From: an uncultured Eubacteriales bacterium
Lineage (GTDB): Bacteria; Bacillota; Clostridia; Christensenellales; Borkfalkiaceae
Reading direction: 5' to 3'
NCBI GenBank assembly: GCA_905209085.1
Contig: CAJLRM010000007.1
Span: 90,384-154,383, forward strand
Length of the DNA: 64,000 bases
Position 1 is the stretch's first letter. Each line of letters starts with the position of its first letter. This document shows, piece by piece, positions 48,001 through 55,377 of this stretch. The translations under genes and the position numbers were made by a program. The notes beneath the pieces were generated by a model. The model had not been told where the DNA came from and searched no databases. It saw only the letters and a list, made by a program, of their open reading frames with translations.

Positions 48001-49200
48001 CTCGGCGGTCTTTCCAACACCAATAACTATAACCTCAATACCGAACTTTATCAGAATCAGTGGGGAACGCAGGCTTGCTTCGTCACCGACGGCTACATCG
48101 GTTGGAGAATGAGAACCGACCCCGATATGATGGTCCGCGCGGGCAACGTTTTCGAACTTTACACAACGCCTTTCGTCGAATACCTTTCGGGCGAATGGAA
48201 TGCCAAAAATAAAACAGTTATGGTCGGCAGCGAAACGAATCAGGTGGAAAGTTATACGCAATGGTATTGCGTGCGTATGGCTGCCAAGAGCGTGCTTTAC
48301 AACCATGCGGGCACGGTGGCGCAGCGCAACGGCTACTCCGAAATGACCGTTCAGGGCGGCGCGCTTACGGCGGGTATGCAGGGCGTCAAATATGAGGCCA
48401 GCGTGTCTATCGACAGTTTGTTAGACCGCGATTCGACGGCGACGGTTGCGGTAACGGGAAAACTTCCCAAAGGGCTCGAACTCGATACGCTTACGGGCGG
48501 GATCAGCGGTACGCCTACGGAAGCGGGCAACTTTGAGTTTTCGATAAGTTATCTCATCGACGGATATATCACAAAGACGGCGAAGTATTCCATTAAAATT
48601 GATTCCGCACTTGCTTTGGATGCCGACGGCGACAAGGTCGGCGAGATGAAAGTCGGCGAAGAATTCATGAACCGTATCGTTTCCGCCGAATTTACGAGCG
48701 ACAAATACGACACTATCAAATATGCGGTAAAAGACGGAAAACTTCCCGCGGGAGTTCAGCTTTCCGAAGACGGTACGATTAAGGGTACGCCCACGGAAGC
48801 GGGCACGTATACGGCCGTTATCGAGATGACGGCGACGAAGTCCGGCGGAGGCGGCGGCAGCAAGGATAATAAGGGCGGCAACAAAGGCGGCTCGACGACG
48901 GAAACGACGAAGCTCGACTATGAAATTACTTTTGTCGTTGCGGGCGACAGGCAAACTCCCGAATGGACAGAGAACGTTCCCTATATCGGCGAAAACGGCA
49001 ATTGGTTTGTAAACGGCGTCGATACGGGTAAGACCGCTCAGGGCCCTGCGGGGAAAGACGGCACGGACGGTACGAACGGCACGGACGGAAAGGGCGGTTG
49101 CAGTTCCTCTATCGCGGGTGCAGCGGGAATCGTGGGAATGACGTGCGTATGCGCGGCAGTAAGCGTGATCTGCCTGATTAAGAAACGCAAAGAGAATTGA
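45085..49200 (+). CDS. Large secreted GH3 enzyme with swapped domain order, Ig-like repeats and GC-type anchor
   Basis: This 1371-aa exported protein (signal peptide ending near LSAFAAA) belongs to the beta-glucosidase superfamily. The usual order is reversed: the GH3 C-terminal alpha/beta domain comes first (GDVLLKNKDNALPL at about 70), then an Fn3-like domain (about 440-580), then the catalytic barrel (about 770-1060) with GYSTVDIASVGK, GADIHRSPFSGRNNEYYS, YVKHCFMNDQE and nucleophile Asp1002 in CFVTDGYIGWRM. Two He_PIG/Ig-like repeats follow (both contain GTPTEAG), then a Gly/Lys linker, a short collagen-like run (GPAGKDGTDG) and a tail GGCSSS, hydrophobic helix, IKKRKEN. The same swap is known in Ruminococcus albus and Butyrivibrio beta-glucosidases. 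It probably acts at the cell surface on beta-linked glucans or glycosides. Confidence 0.9.
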   Translation: MSKQKKTAKKVGSLIALSMVLAVGATSLGTSLSAFAAAASDSYAGKYYTDYDSLKDAKKAAEELTRELAQEGDVLLKNKDNALPLSGKEWVSVFGVTSDNLIGASDSAGAFSGSSTGSDSTVASALEAAGFKVNPTLKSYYANDTSELGHEDTTFNGQVRNSFSLYKDAAFIVLSREGGEGSDAERVTSETVKGSEDDHKALLKKTASGGGEGPVAYAEEDEYYKHSLMLTESEKTLIKQVKEQFEKVVILTNTSNPMEIADLKNDDEIDAIIHIGRPGVGGLDGLADILIGKVSPSGGLVDEWMTDFTADPTWYNFGNNNQTAGYNGAAGSSAYLHADGKKTGTAGTSTAYEGSEGYYGVDYEEGIYLGYKYYETVYTEIAEGNLTYIGGTLAEVAEKNTEGTVEQANAWWNDSVTYQYGYGLSYTTFSFNAKGLFTDKACKSALGETVAASRFNSSKGSEAQVDKLYVPVEVTNTGDVAGKKTVQVYVTAPYVKGGLEKSAVTLVGFAKTDTLKPGKSQTVVVEFNVQDMASWDSSAENGNGTKGHYVLDAGEYVVRVMEDSHYDYATDLTSKEDAYDEERFMLSAKADLKLDDFSGGELKNLFTTGDNDASKGNDVKVDDLNYGNVRTSDMMADGESGMTVLSRANLVSSFPEAPTTKDLTFKESVLANWAFWDNYTVSDKGVDGNSGNPIQHDTSKTFYDRTATTTAKYDAQKNYVNDKTTDPWYKSKKDIPENWTQATGTYDENHKVQNNRTELLFPMYVSSAENSPIKYKDMYGVAYDDAKWDQFLNQLTYDELCSVVEFGGYSTVDIASVGKIKTEDSDGPNNWDSSHCWCSEDIIASTFNVELAEKQGRIMGNIGLLKDPTSTQTGWYGPGADIHRSPFSGRNNEYYSQDSLHSGYMAAAVINGVQSKGIVCYVKHCFMNDQESNRGNLFTWATEQSMRETYTKSFQMALQEGGSKGAMVGYGRLGGLSNTNNYNLNTELYQNQWGTQACFVTDGYIGWRMRTDPDMMVRAGNVFELYTTPFVEYLSGEWNAKNKTVMVGSETNQVESYTQWYCVRMAAKSVLYNHAGTVAQRNGYSEMTVQGGALTAGMQGVKYEASVSIDSLLDRDSTATVAVTGKLPKGLELDTLTGGISGTPTEAGNFEFSISYLIDGYITKTAKYSIKIDSALALDADGDKVGEMKVGEEFMNRIVSAEFTSDKYDTIKYAVKDGKLPAGVQLSEDGTIKGTPTEAGTYTAVIEMTATKSGGGGGSKDNKGGNKGGSTTETTKLDYEITFVVAGDRQTPEWTENVPYIGENGNWFVNGVDTGKTAQGPAGKDGTDGTNGTDGKGGCSSSIAGAAGIVGMTCVCAAVSVICLIKKRKEN

Positions 49201-49237
49201 TTCGTTTGTAAAACAACACAATAGGTAACACTGGTAA

Positions 49238-49263
49238 GGGTGTGCCGAACACTCGGCATACCC
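49238..49263 (+). other. Intergenic stem-loop without T-run
   Basis: GGGTGTGCCGA (49238-49248), loop ACAC, TCGGCATACCC (49253-49263); 11 pairs with one G-T. No T-run follows, so an mRNA processing, stabilising or attenuating element is more likely than a full terminator. Confidence 0.6.
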
Positions 49264-49301
49264 TGAATGTGTATTTGGGATAGAAGAAAAGGAGAATTAT
49301 C

Positions 49302-50423
49302 ATGAATAAATTAACCAAATGGACGGGCGTCGTCGCGGCGGTCCTCCTGGCGGCAACGTCGTTTTCGCTGGCGGGCTGCGGAGGCGGAAATAACGATAAA
49401 AACAGCGTCAAAAAATATACGGTTGATTTTGAAACCAACGGCGGAAGCGAGATCGCATCTCAGCAGGTCGAAGAGGGCGGGAAAGCGACAAAGCCCGAAG
49501 ACCCGACGAAAACCGATTACGTTTTCAGCGGCTGGTGCAAAGACGAGGCTCTGGAAACTGTTTACGATTTCGAAACGGAAACCGTGACTTCGGATACCAC
49601 GATTTACGCGAGCTGGGCGTCCTCCGCGGACACGTCGATTGCGAATTTTTATTGGAATTACGAGGGCGCTCCCGAGGAAGTGTATTCGTCCAAGGCATTC
49701 GGGAACAATTCCCGCATTGCGGATCCCGGCGCGCCTGAGCGCGATGGCTTCTATTTCGGCGGCTGGTACTCCGAAGACGGCTCCGCGGCTTACAGCTCGA
49801 TGAAGAAGTATACGGGAGATCAGAATTTCTACGCGAAATGGCAGCAGATTTTTACCTTTGAGGCGGAAAAAACGCAGCTTACGGGACTGATCGGCGACTA
49901 CGAATTGGGGCTTGCCACCGAAGCGGGCGCGAAACTCGGCTATAATTTCTCAGGCTCGGCCAACGGCGCCATGCTTATAAAATCGCATAGCTCGGCGAGC
50001 GGCGGCTATTACGTTTCGGGGCTTTTCTACCGCGGAGGGTATCTGCAATTCGAGATCGACTCCGATAAGGCGGTGGAAGGGGCGACGCTTCGTTTGATCG
50101 CTTCGTGCGAATATGCGGACATCTCTTTGACTTCGAACACCTATAAAATCGAAGTCAACGGCACGAAACTCAAATTCGACGATTTCTCGCTCGGCTCGGG
50201 CGCGGCCATGTCCACGGATCCGGGGCCCCGCGGCGGATTCAAAGAAATTTTTATCGGCAATATCAGCCTTAAAGAAGGCGAAAACGTGATCAGACTCACC
50301 GTAAACAACGCGCAGACTCCCGCGGGCGACGCAGGAACGGTCGACGCGGCTTCTCCCGCCGTCGATTGCATCAAGGTTTATGCCGACGCGGCGCTTACGA
50401 TGACGGAATATCAGAATAGCTGA
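49302..50423 (+). CDS. Lipoprotein with InlB-type repeats and CBM6/35-like domain
   Basis: This 373-aa lipoprotein has lipobox LAGC (about residue 26). Two Listeria-Bacteroides repeats follow (YTVDFETNGGSE to YASW, then a worn copy ending NFYAKW). A carbohydrate-binding jelly roll fills residues ~185-370, beginning FEAEKTQLTG and containing GYYVSGLFYRGGYLQFEID and the strand ENVIRLTVNN; this is the CBM6/35-like layout. It sits 102 bases after the first GH3 and 20 before the next gene. It probably holds glycans near the GH3 enzymes. No catalytic motif is seen. Confidence 0.82.
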   Translation: MNKLTKWTGVVAAVLLAATSFSLAGCGGGNNDKNSVKKYTVDFETNGGSEIASQQVEEGGKATKPEDPTKTDYVFSGWCKDEALETVYDFETETVTSDTTIYASWASSADTSIANFYWNYEGAPEEVYSSKAFGNNSRIADPGAPERDGFYFGGWYSEDGSAAYSSMKKYTGDQNFYAKWQQIFTFEAEKTQLTGLIGDYELGLATEAGAKLGYNFSGSANGAMLIKSHSSASGGYYVSGLFYRGGYLQFEIDSDKAVEGATLRLIASCEYADISLTSNTYKIEVNGTKLKFDDFSLGSGAAMSTDPGPRGGFKEIFIGNISLKEGENVIRLTVNNAQTPAGDAGTVDAASPAVDCIKVYADAALTMTEYQNS

Positions 50424-50442
50424 ACGAAATAAGGTAAACGTT

Positions 50443-50880
50443 ATGGAAAAGGTAAAAAAGTTTTTGTCGGGGAAAGGAGTGGGATACTATCTTACCCTTC
50501 CCTCGATCGCATTCTGTATCGCGGCGCTGTGCCTGTATCGCGAAAACGGAGTCACTTCGTTTAATCCCGAACTCAATACCGGCGCGATCGCGTACGTCGC
50601 CGTATGCTTGGCACTGTGCGCCCTCAGCCTCGTCGTCGATTTCAAGCCGATCAGATACGTCGCGTATTTGTTTTGCTTATATGCGTTCATGTGGTTTATC
50701 TACTCGCAGGTAACGTATATCGCCAACGTTTTCGTCGCGATCGACGGTTATACTTTTACGGCGGGATTTATTGCGACGGCGGTGATGTACGTGCTCTCGT
50801 TTGTGTTTACTCTGATGTCCGGCATACTGAACGATTGGAAGCCGTGGAATAAAAAGCCGAAAGAGGAGAGGTGGGCATGA
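50443..50880 (+). CDS. Four-helix membrane protein of unknown function
   Basis: This 145-aa protein has four hydrophobic helices (near 18-32, 46-65, 70-100 and 104-126) and a basic C-terminus NKKPKEERWA. It is translationally coupled to the next GH3 gene (ATGA overlap). That GH3 has its own membrane helices, so a complex or assembly role is possible. I do not recognise the family. Confidence 0.7.
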   Translation: MEKVKKFLSGKGVGYYLTLPSIAFCIAALCLYRENGVTSFNPELNTGAIAYVAVCLALCALSLVVDFKPIRYVAYLFCLYAFMWFIYSQVTYIANVFVAIDGYTFTAGFIATAVMYVLSFVFTLMSGILNDWKPWNKKPKEERWA

Positions 50881-53843
50881 ACAAGAAATTTGAAAAGTTT
50901 TTAAGCCGTAAAATATTCAAAAGGCGACTTTGGGAGGGACTTTCTGTTACCTTTGCCAGTTTGCTGGTAGTGACGACGGGCGGGCTCTCGATCGCCAACA
51001 GTCAAAGCGCGGCGATCAATGACGCGCTGGGCGTCGCAGGCTCGGAAATAAATCGTTCCGAAGACGAAAAGTATCAGTATTTCAAGTCCGGGTATACGGC
51101 GGACGAATATGCGAAGCTTCAAAAGGATTATCTCGACGTTTGCGAACAGATCGAAGGCGAAGGCTTGGTTTTGTTAAAAAACGAAAACAATGCGCTGCCG
51201 CTTGCCGATTCGGAAAAAGTCAGCTGTTTTTTAACGGGGTCTGTTTCTTTTAACTATGCGACTTCGGGATCTTCGGGCGCGGACACGAAGGGATACACCG
51301 ATTTCAAGACGGCGCTCGAAAACGCAGAGCTGTCGGTAAACGAAGAACTGTGGAATTTCTATCGGGGAAAAATGGAAGAGGGATACGGCCGGTATAAGCA
51401 AGGCACGCTGTATGTCATCAACGAAGTGCCCTATGACGAGTATGAGGACGACGTGATTTCTACTATTCACGAGTATTCCACGGCGATCGTGAACATTGCG
51501 CGCGACAGCGGAGAAGGCGCGGATCTTACCGCTTCTTCTCGCGTAACCGACGGGCTTGACGGAAGTTGCCTTTCTTTAAGTCAAGAAGAGATCGACGTTT
51601 TGGAAGCCCTGACCGAAATGAAAAAGGCGGGAACGGTAAAAAAGATCGTCGTACTTCTCAATTCGTCCGCGACGATTCAGCTTGATTTTCTCGATCGGGA
51701 AACGATAGACGTCGATTCGTGCCTTTGGATCGGAAACGTAGGCAAAGGCGGGATCGGGGCGGTGGCAAAAGCGTTGACGGGAGAGATCGTTCCTTCGGGA
51801 AAACTCTCCGATACGTATTTGAAAAATAATTTTTCTTCGCCCGCAATGATGCAGCAAAGCTATAACAACAGCAAGAATTTTATGTCCGCGTATGAAAACG
51901 GCGGCAGGCTAACCGACGATTCCCAAAAATATTACGGCGTTTACAGCGAGGGGATTTACGTCGGGTATCGCTATTACGAAACGCGCTATACGGACTATGT
52001 AAACGGCGCGGGAAACGCGGGCGAATACGAATATTGGGACGACGTGGCGTATCCGTTCGGCTACGGTCTTTCTTATGCCGATTTCAGCTATACGGCATTT
52101 GACGTGCAGGAATCCGAAGACGGAAAGAGTTTCATCGTCACGGTAACCGTAAAAAATGACAGCAAAACCTACGACGGAAAAGAGGCGGTCTGCATTTATC
52201 TTCAAAAACCCTACACCGGCTACGATATTGAACACGGCGTGGAAAAGGCGGCGGTAGAACTTGTAGGGTATACCAAAACGGACGTCATACCGCACGGGGA
52301 AGAGAAAACGGTAACCGTAAACGTGAAGAAGGAACAGTTCAAAAGCTACGACGCAAACGGCGCCAAGACATATATTTTAGACGAGGGAAAGTATTATCTC
52401 ACAGCTGCGAACGGGGCGCACGAAGCTGCCAATAATATTCTTGCGTTGCAGGGCAAAACGGCGGAGAATACGAAGAACAGAATGGATAAAGACGGAAAGA
52501 GCGACCTTGCGAAAATGGTTTGGGAAAACGACAAGCTCGATACGACTACATATTCCGTTTCTTCCTATACGGGAAACGCAATCACCAACCGGCTCGATTT
52601 TGCCGACTTGAATAAGTACGAGGGGAGCAGCACGAAAGTGACTTATGTTTCGAGAAACGACTGGACGGGCACCCTTCCCAAAGAAAAGATCAGCGTTTCC
52701 GTTACCGACAAAATGTTGAGCGACTTGCAGAGCAAAAAGCCTATTCCCGAAAATACGGATGCAAAAAAGCCCGCTTACGGAAAAAAGAACGGCCTGACGC
52801 TGGCCTCGCTCCGCGGGAAAAGCTATGACGATCCCGATTGGGAAAAACTGCTCGACCAAATGACGTTTGAGGAACAATCCTACCTTCTTACGAACGGTAT
52901 GTACACCACCGTAGCGGTAGAATCGGTGGCGAAACCCGATACAAAGGATTACGACGGACCGACGGGCGTCGTCAAGTCAAAGGGCGAGTTGTCCATGCCC
53001 AGCGAAGGGATTTGGGCGTCTTCGTTCAACGACGAGCTCATTAAAAAAGTGGGCGAAATGCTTGCCGAAGACGCGCGGGCGTTAGGGTACACCGGCTTAT
53101 ACGCCAACGCGATCAATATTCACAGGATGCCGTTCGGAGGAAGATCGCACGAGTATTTTTCGGAAGATCCTTATCTGACGGCGATCGCGGCGGTAAACGA
53201 AATTCAGGGGATTCAGTCGAAAGGGGTAATCGCAAACGTGAAGCATATCGCCTTTAACGACCAGGAGGACCATCGCGCGGGCGGCAGCGTATGGCTGAAC
53301 GAGCAGGAGGCTCGCGAGATTATGCTTCTGCCTTTTGAATATGCGCTCTCTTCCGCGGAAGGGATGGGCAACGCGCACGCGGTGATGTCGGCGATGAACC
53401 GTATCGGCACGGATTGGGTCGGCGCAAACACGAACGTCCTCGTCGATATTATGCGCGGCGAATGGGATTTCGACGGCTATTGCATTACGGATATGGCGGC
53501 TTCCAATACGGCGTATATCATGAACTATCAGGACGGTATTTCGCGCGGTACGGACGTATTTCTCGGCAGCGGTTCGAAAACGGCGTTGTCTTCGTTTAAA
53601 AACAACGCGAGTTACTGTCTGCGGATGAGAGAGGCGTCGCACAGAGTCCTGTATGCCGTATGCAATTACAGCGCGGCCATGAACGGAATTACGCCCGATA
53701 CCAAGGTGTCCTCTTCTGCGTGGTGGTGGCAGACGACGATTATCGCGGTCGATTGCGTTTTCGGCGTCCTCACGGGCGGCGCGGCGGCTATGTACGTTTT
53801 GTGTCTGATAAAACAATACGGCGCAAAAAAAGAAAACGATTGA
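50877..53843 (+). CDS. Second domain-swapped GH3 enzyme, membrane-tethered at both ends
   Basis: This 988-aa protein has the same reversed GH3 order as the protein at 45085: an alpha/beta domain with EGLVLLKNENNALPL near 100, an Fn3-like region (about 395-520), then the barrel with INIHRMPFGGRSHEYFSEDP, NVKHIAFNDQEDHRAGG and nucleophile Asp872 in YCITDMAASN. Instead of a cleaved signal peptide it has a basic N-terminus followed by a hydrophobic helix (SVTFASLLVVTTGGLSIA), and a second helix near the C-terminus (about 945-980) ending YGAKKEND. Both ends are thus cytoplasmic and the enzyme is looped outside. I chose ATG 50877 over GTG 50871 because AGGAGAGG is correctly spaced. Confidence 0.88.
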   Translation: MNKKFEKFLSRKIFKRRLWEGLSVTFASLLVVTTGGLSIANSQSAAINDALGVAGSEINRSEDEKYQYFKSGYTADEYAKLQKDYLDVCEQIEGEGLVLLKNENNALPLADSEKVSCFLTGSVSFNYATSGSSGADTKGYTDFKTALENAELSVNEELWNFYRGKMEEGYGRYKQGTLYVINEVPYDEYEDDVISTIHEYSTAIVNIARDSGEGADLTASSRVTDGLDGSCLSLSQEEIDVLEALTEMKKAGTVKKIVVLLNSSATIQLDFLDRETIDVDSCLWIGNVGKGGIGAVAKALTGEIVPSGKLSDTYLKNNFSSPAMMQQSYNNSKNFMSAYENGGRLTDDSQKYYGVYSEGIYVGYRYYETRYTDYVNGAGNAGEYEYWDDVAYPFGYGLSYADFSYTAFDVQESEDGKSFIVTVTVKNDSKTYDGKEAVCIYLQKPYTGYDIEHGVEKAAVELVGYTKTDVIPHGEEKTVTVNVKKEQFKSYDANGAKTYILDEGKYYLTAANGAHEAANNILALQGKTAENTKNRMDKDGKSDLAKMVWENDKLDTTTYSVSSYTGNAITNRLDFADLNKYEGSSTKVTYVSRNDWTGTLPKEKISVSVTDKMLSDLQSKKPIPENTDAKKPAYGKKNGLTLASLRGKSYDDPDWEKLLDQMTFEEQSYLLTNGMYTTVAVESVAKPDTKDYDGPTGVVKSKGELSMPSEGIWASSFNDELIKKVGEMLAEDARALGYTGLYANAINIHRMPFGGRSHEYFSEDPYLTAIAAVNEIQGIQSKGVIANVKHIAFNDQEDHRAGGSVWLNEQEAREIMLLPFEYALSSAEGMGNAHAVMSAMNRIGTDWVGANTNVLVDIMRGEWDFDGYCITDMAASNTAYIMNYQDGISRGTDVFLGSGSKTALSSFKNNASYCLRMREASHRVLYAVCNYSAAMNGITPDTKVSSSAWWWQTTIIAVDCVFGVLTGGAAAMYVLCLIKQYGAKKEND

Positions 53844-53907
53844 GCAAACGACAATGCGCCCTTCGTGTAAGTTTGGGGGGCGCCTTGTTTGTTTTGGGGA
53901 GGCAGCG

Positions 53908-55377
53908 ATGAAAAAAACGAAAAGACGCAAAATCGCCGCGATCGTCTTGTCCTGTCTTTTTGTCCTTTTTGCGGTTTGCAGTCCCTTTATCGGTATTTAC
54001 ATCGCAGGGCAATGCGTGCCGGCCCAATATACGCAAACCTATTACGGAGCGCTTGCAAACCTCTATGCGCGTCTGAAAAATACGACGGGCAAAAAAATAG
54101 TCGTGATCGGAAATTCCAACGTCGCCTTCGGAGTGGATTCGGCGCTTGCCGAAAAACTGCTGCGGGAAGCGGGAATGGAATATTCCGTTTGTAATTTCGG
54201 GCTGTACGGCGCGCTCGGCACGAAAATGATGTGCGAACTTGCCTACGAACAAATCGAGAAAGACGACGTGGTGATTTTTACTCCCGAACTTGTGGCGCAG
54301 TCGCTCTCGACATATTTTTCCGTCGAAGAAGCGTGGTATGCGCTCGACGGCGACAGGAGTATGTACAAAGGATTTTCAAGGGAATCGAAAAGCGCGCTTG
54401 CGGCGGGCTATATCGGCTATACGGCCAAAAAATTTGCCCTGTACGAAAAGGGCACGCCTGCGGCGGGCAGCGGCGTTTACGCAAGCTCGTCCTTCGACGA
54501 ACGCGGCGATTTGAAAAATTACGCCCGTCCCTATAATATCATGCCGGACGGCGTGGACGTGAATAATCCGATCGTGTTCGACGGGGAGCTGTTTTCCGCG
54601 GATTTCGTAAACTTTATCAACGGATACGCCGAAAAGCTGCAAAAGAAGGGCGCGCGAATCTATTATTCTTTTTCGCCGATGAACGCGGGGGCGGTCGCGT
54701 TTAAAGAAACGGAAAAATTGACGGGTTTTTATCGCCTTATAGAAACAAAACTGCGGTTTCCGCTCATCAGCAATATCGAAGATTACCTGCTGGATAAAGA
54801 ATGGTTTTACGACTCCAATTATCATTTGAACGAAAACGGCATGAAGGTGAGAACGGTCCGGCTCGTAAACGATATTAAAAATCAATTCGGAAATACGACG
54901 AAAACGGATTATCCGCTCCCCGACAAACCTGTTCTGCCCGATGCGGACGTGGAGGGAGAAGGGGACAATAGCCATACGGATATGTTCGAATACCGACTCG
55001 ACGGAAGCTATTATACGGTGGTGGGGCTTACCGAAAAAGGCAGGAACGCGGAGGAATTGATTATTCCCTATCAAGTCGACGGAATTTACGTAAAAGCCTT
55101 TCTGCCTCTCGTCTTTTTCGATCATAAAAATATCAAAAGCGTTACGGTGCAGAAAAATATTCATACCCTTTCCAACGGAAGTTTTTTGGGCTGCGATCAT
55201 TTGAAGCAAATTGTTTTAAGGCATTCCGAGCCCGCGGAAATTTCCGTCGGTTACGAATTATTGACGGGCGCGCCGCAGGATTGTAAGATATTCGTTCCGA
55301 AAGGCGCTTTGAGTCGGTTTGAGAACAATTATTTTTGGGGGCGTTATGCAAAGCAATTGCAGGGATATGAAGAATAA
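53908..55377 (+). CDS. Membrane-anchored SGNH acyltransferase-like protein with C-terminal LRR module
   Basis: This 489-aa protein has a basic N-terminus and one membrane helix (residues 9-33), then an SGNH-like domain of the DltD/AlgJ sort: VVIGNSNVAFGVDS with Ser70 (GNS replaces the classic GDS) and the Asp302/His306 dyad in YDSNYHLNENG. Residues ~350-489 form a BspA-type leucine-rich repeat module (EELIIPYQVDG, NIKSVTVQKNIHTLSNGSF). Partners of MBOAT proteins with this fold pass acyl groups to surface polymers; fusion to LRR suggests targeting. I chose ATG 53908 after GGGGAGG; the upstream extension lacks a binding site. It overlaps the next gene by 11 bases. Confidence 0.78.
   Translation: MKKTKRRKIAAIVLSCLFVLFAVCSPFIGIYIAGQCVPAQYTQTYYGALANLYARLKNTTGKKIVVIGNSNVAFGVDSALAEKLLREAGMEYSVCNFGLYGALGTKMMCELAYEQIEKDDVVIFTPELVAQSLSTYFSVEEAWYALDGDRSMYKGFSRESKSALAAGYIGYTAKKFALYEKGTPAAGSGVYASSSFDERGDLKNYARPYNIMPDGVDVNNPIVFDGELFSADFVNFINGYAEKLQKKGARIYYSFSPMNAGAVAFKETEKLTGFYRLIETKLRFPLISNIEDYLLDKEWFYDSNYHLNENGMKVRTVRLVNDIKNQFGNTTKTDYPLPDKPVLPDADVEGEGDNSHTDMFEYRLDGSYYTVVGLTEKGRNAEELIIPYQVDGIYVKAFLPLVFFDHKNIKSVTVQKNIHTLSNGSFLGCDHLKQIVLRHSEPAEISVGYELLTGAPQDCKIFVPKGALSRFENNYFWGRYAKQLQGYEE

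Noticed and set aside
46840..48306. 488-codon - strand frame inside the first GH3 gene
   Set aside because: Antisense shadow; the + strand GH3 motifs are complete.
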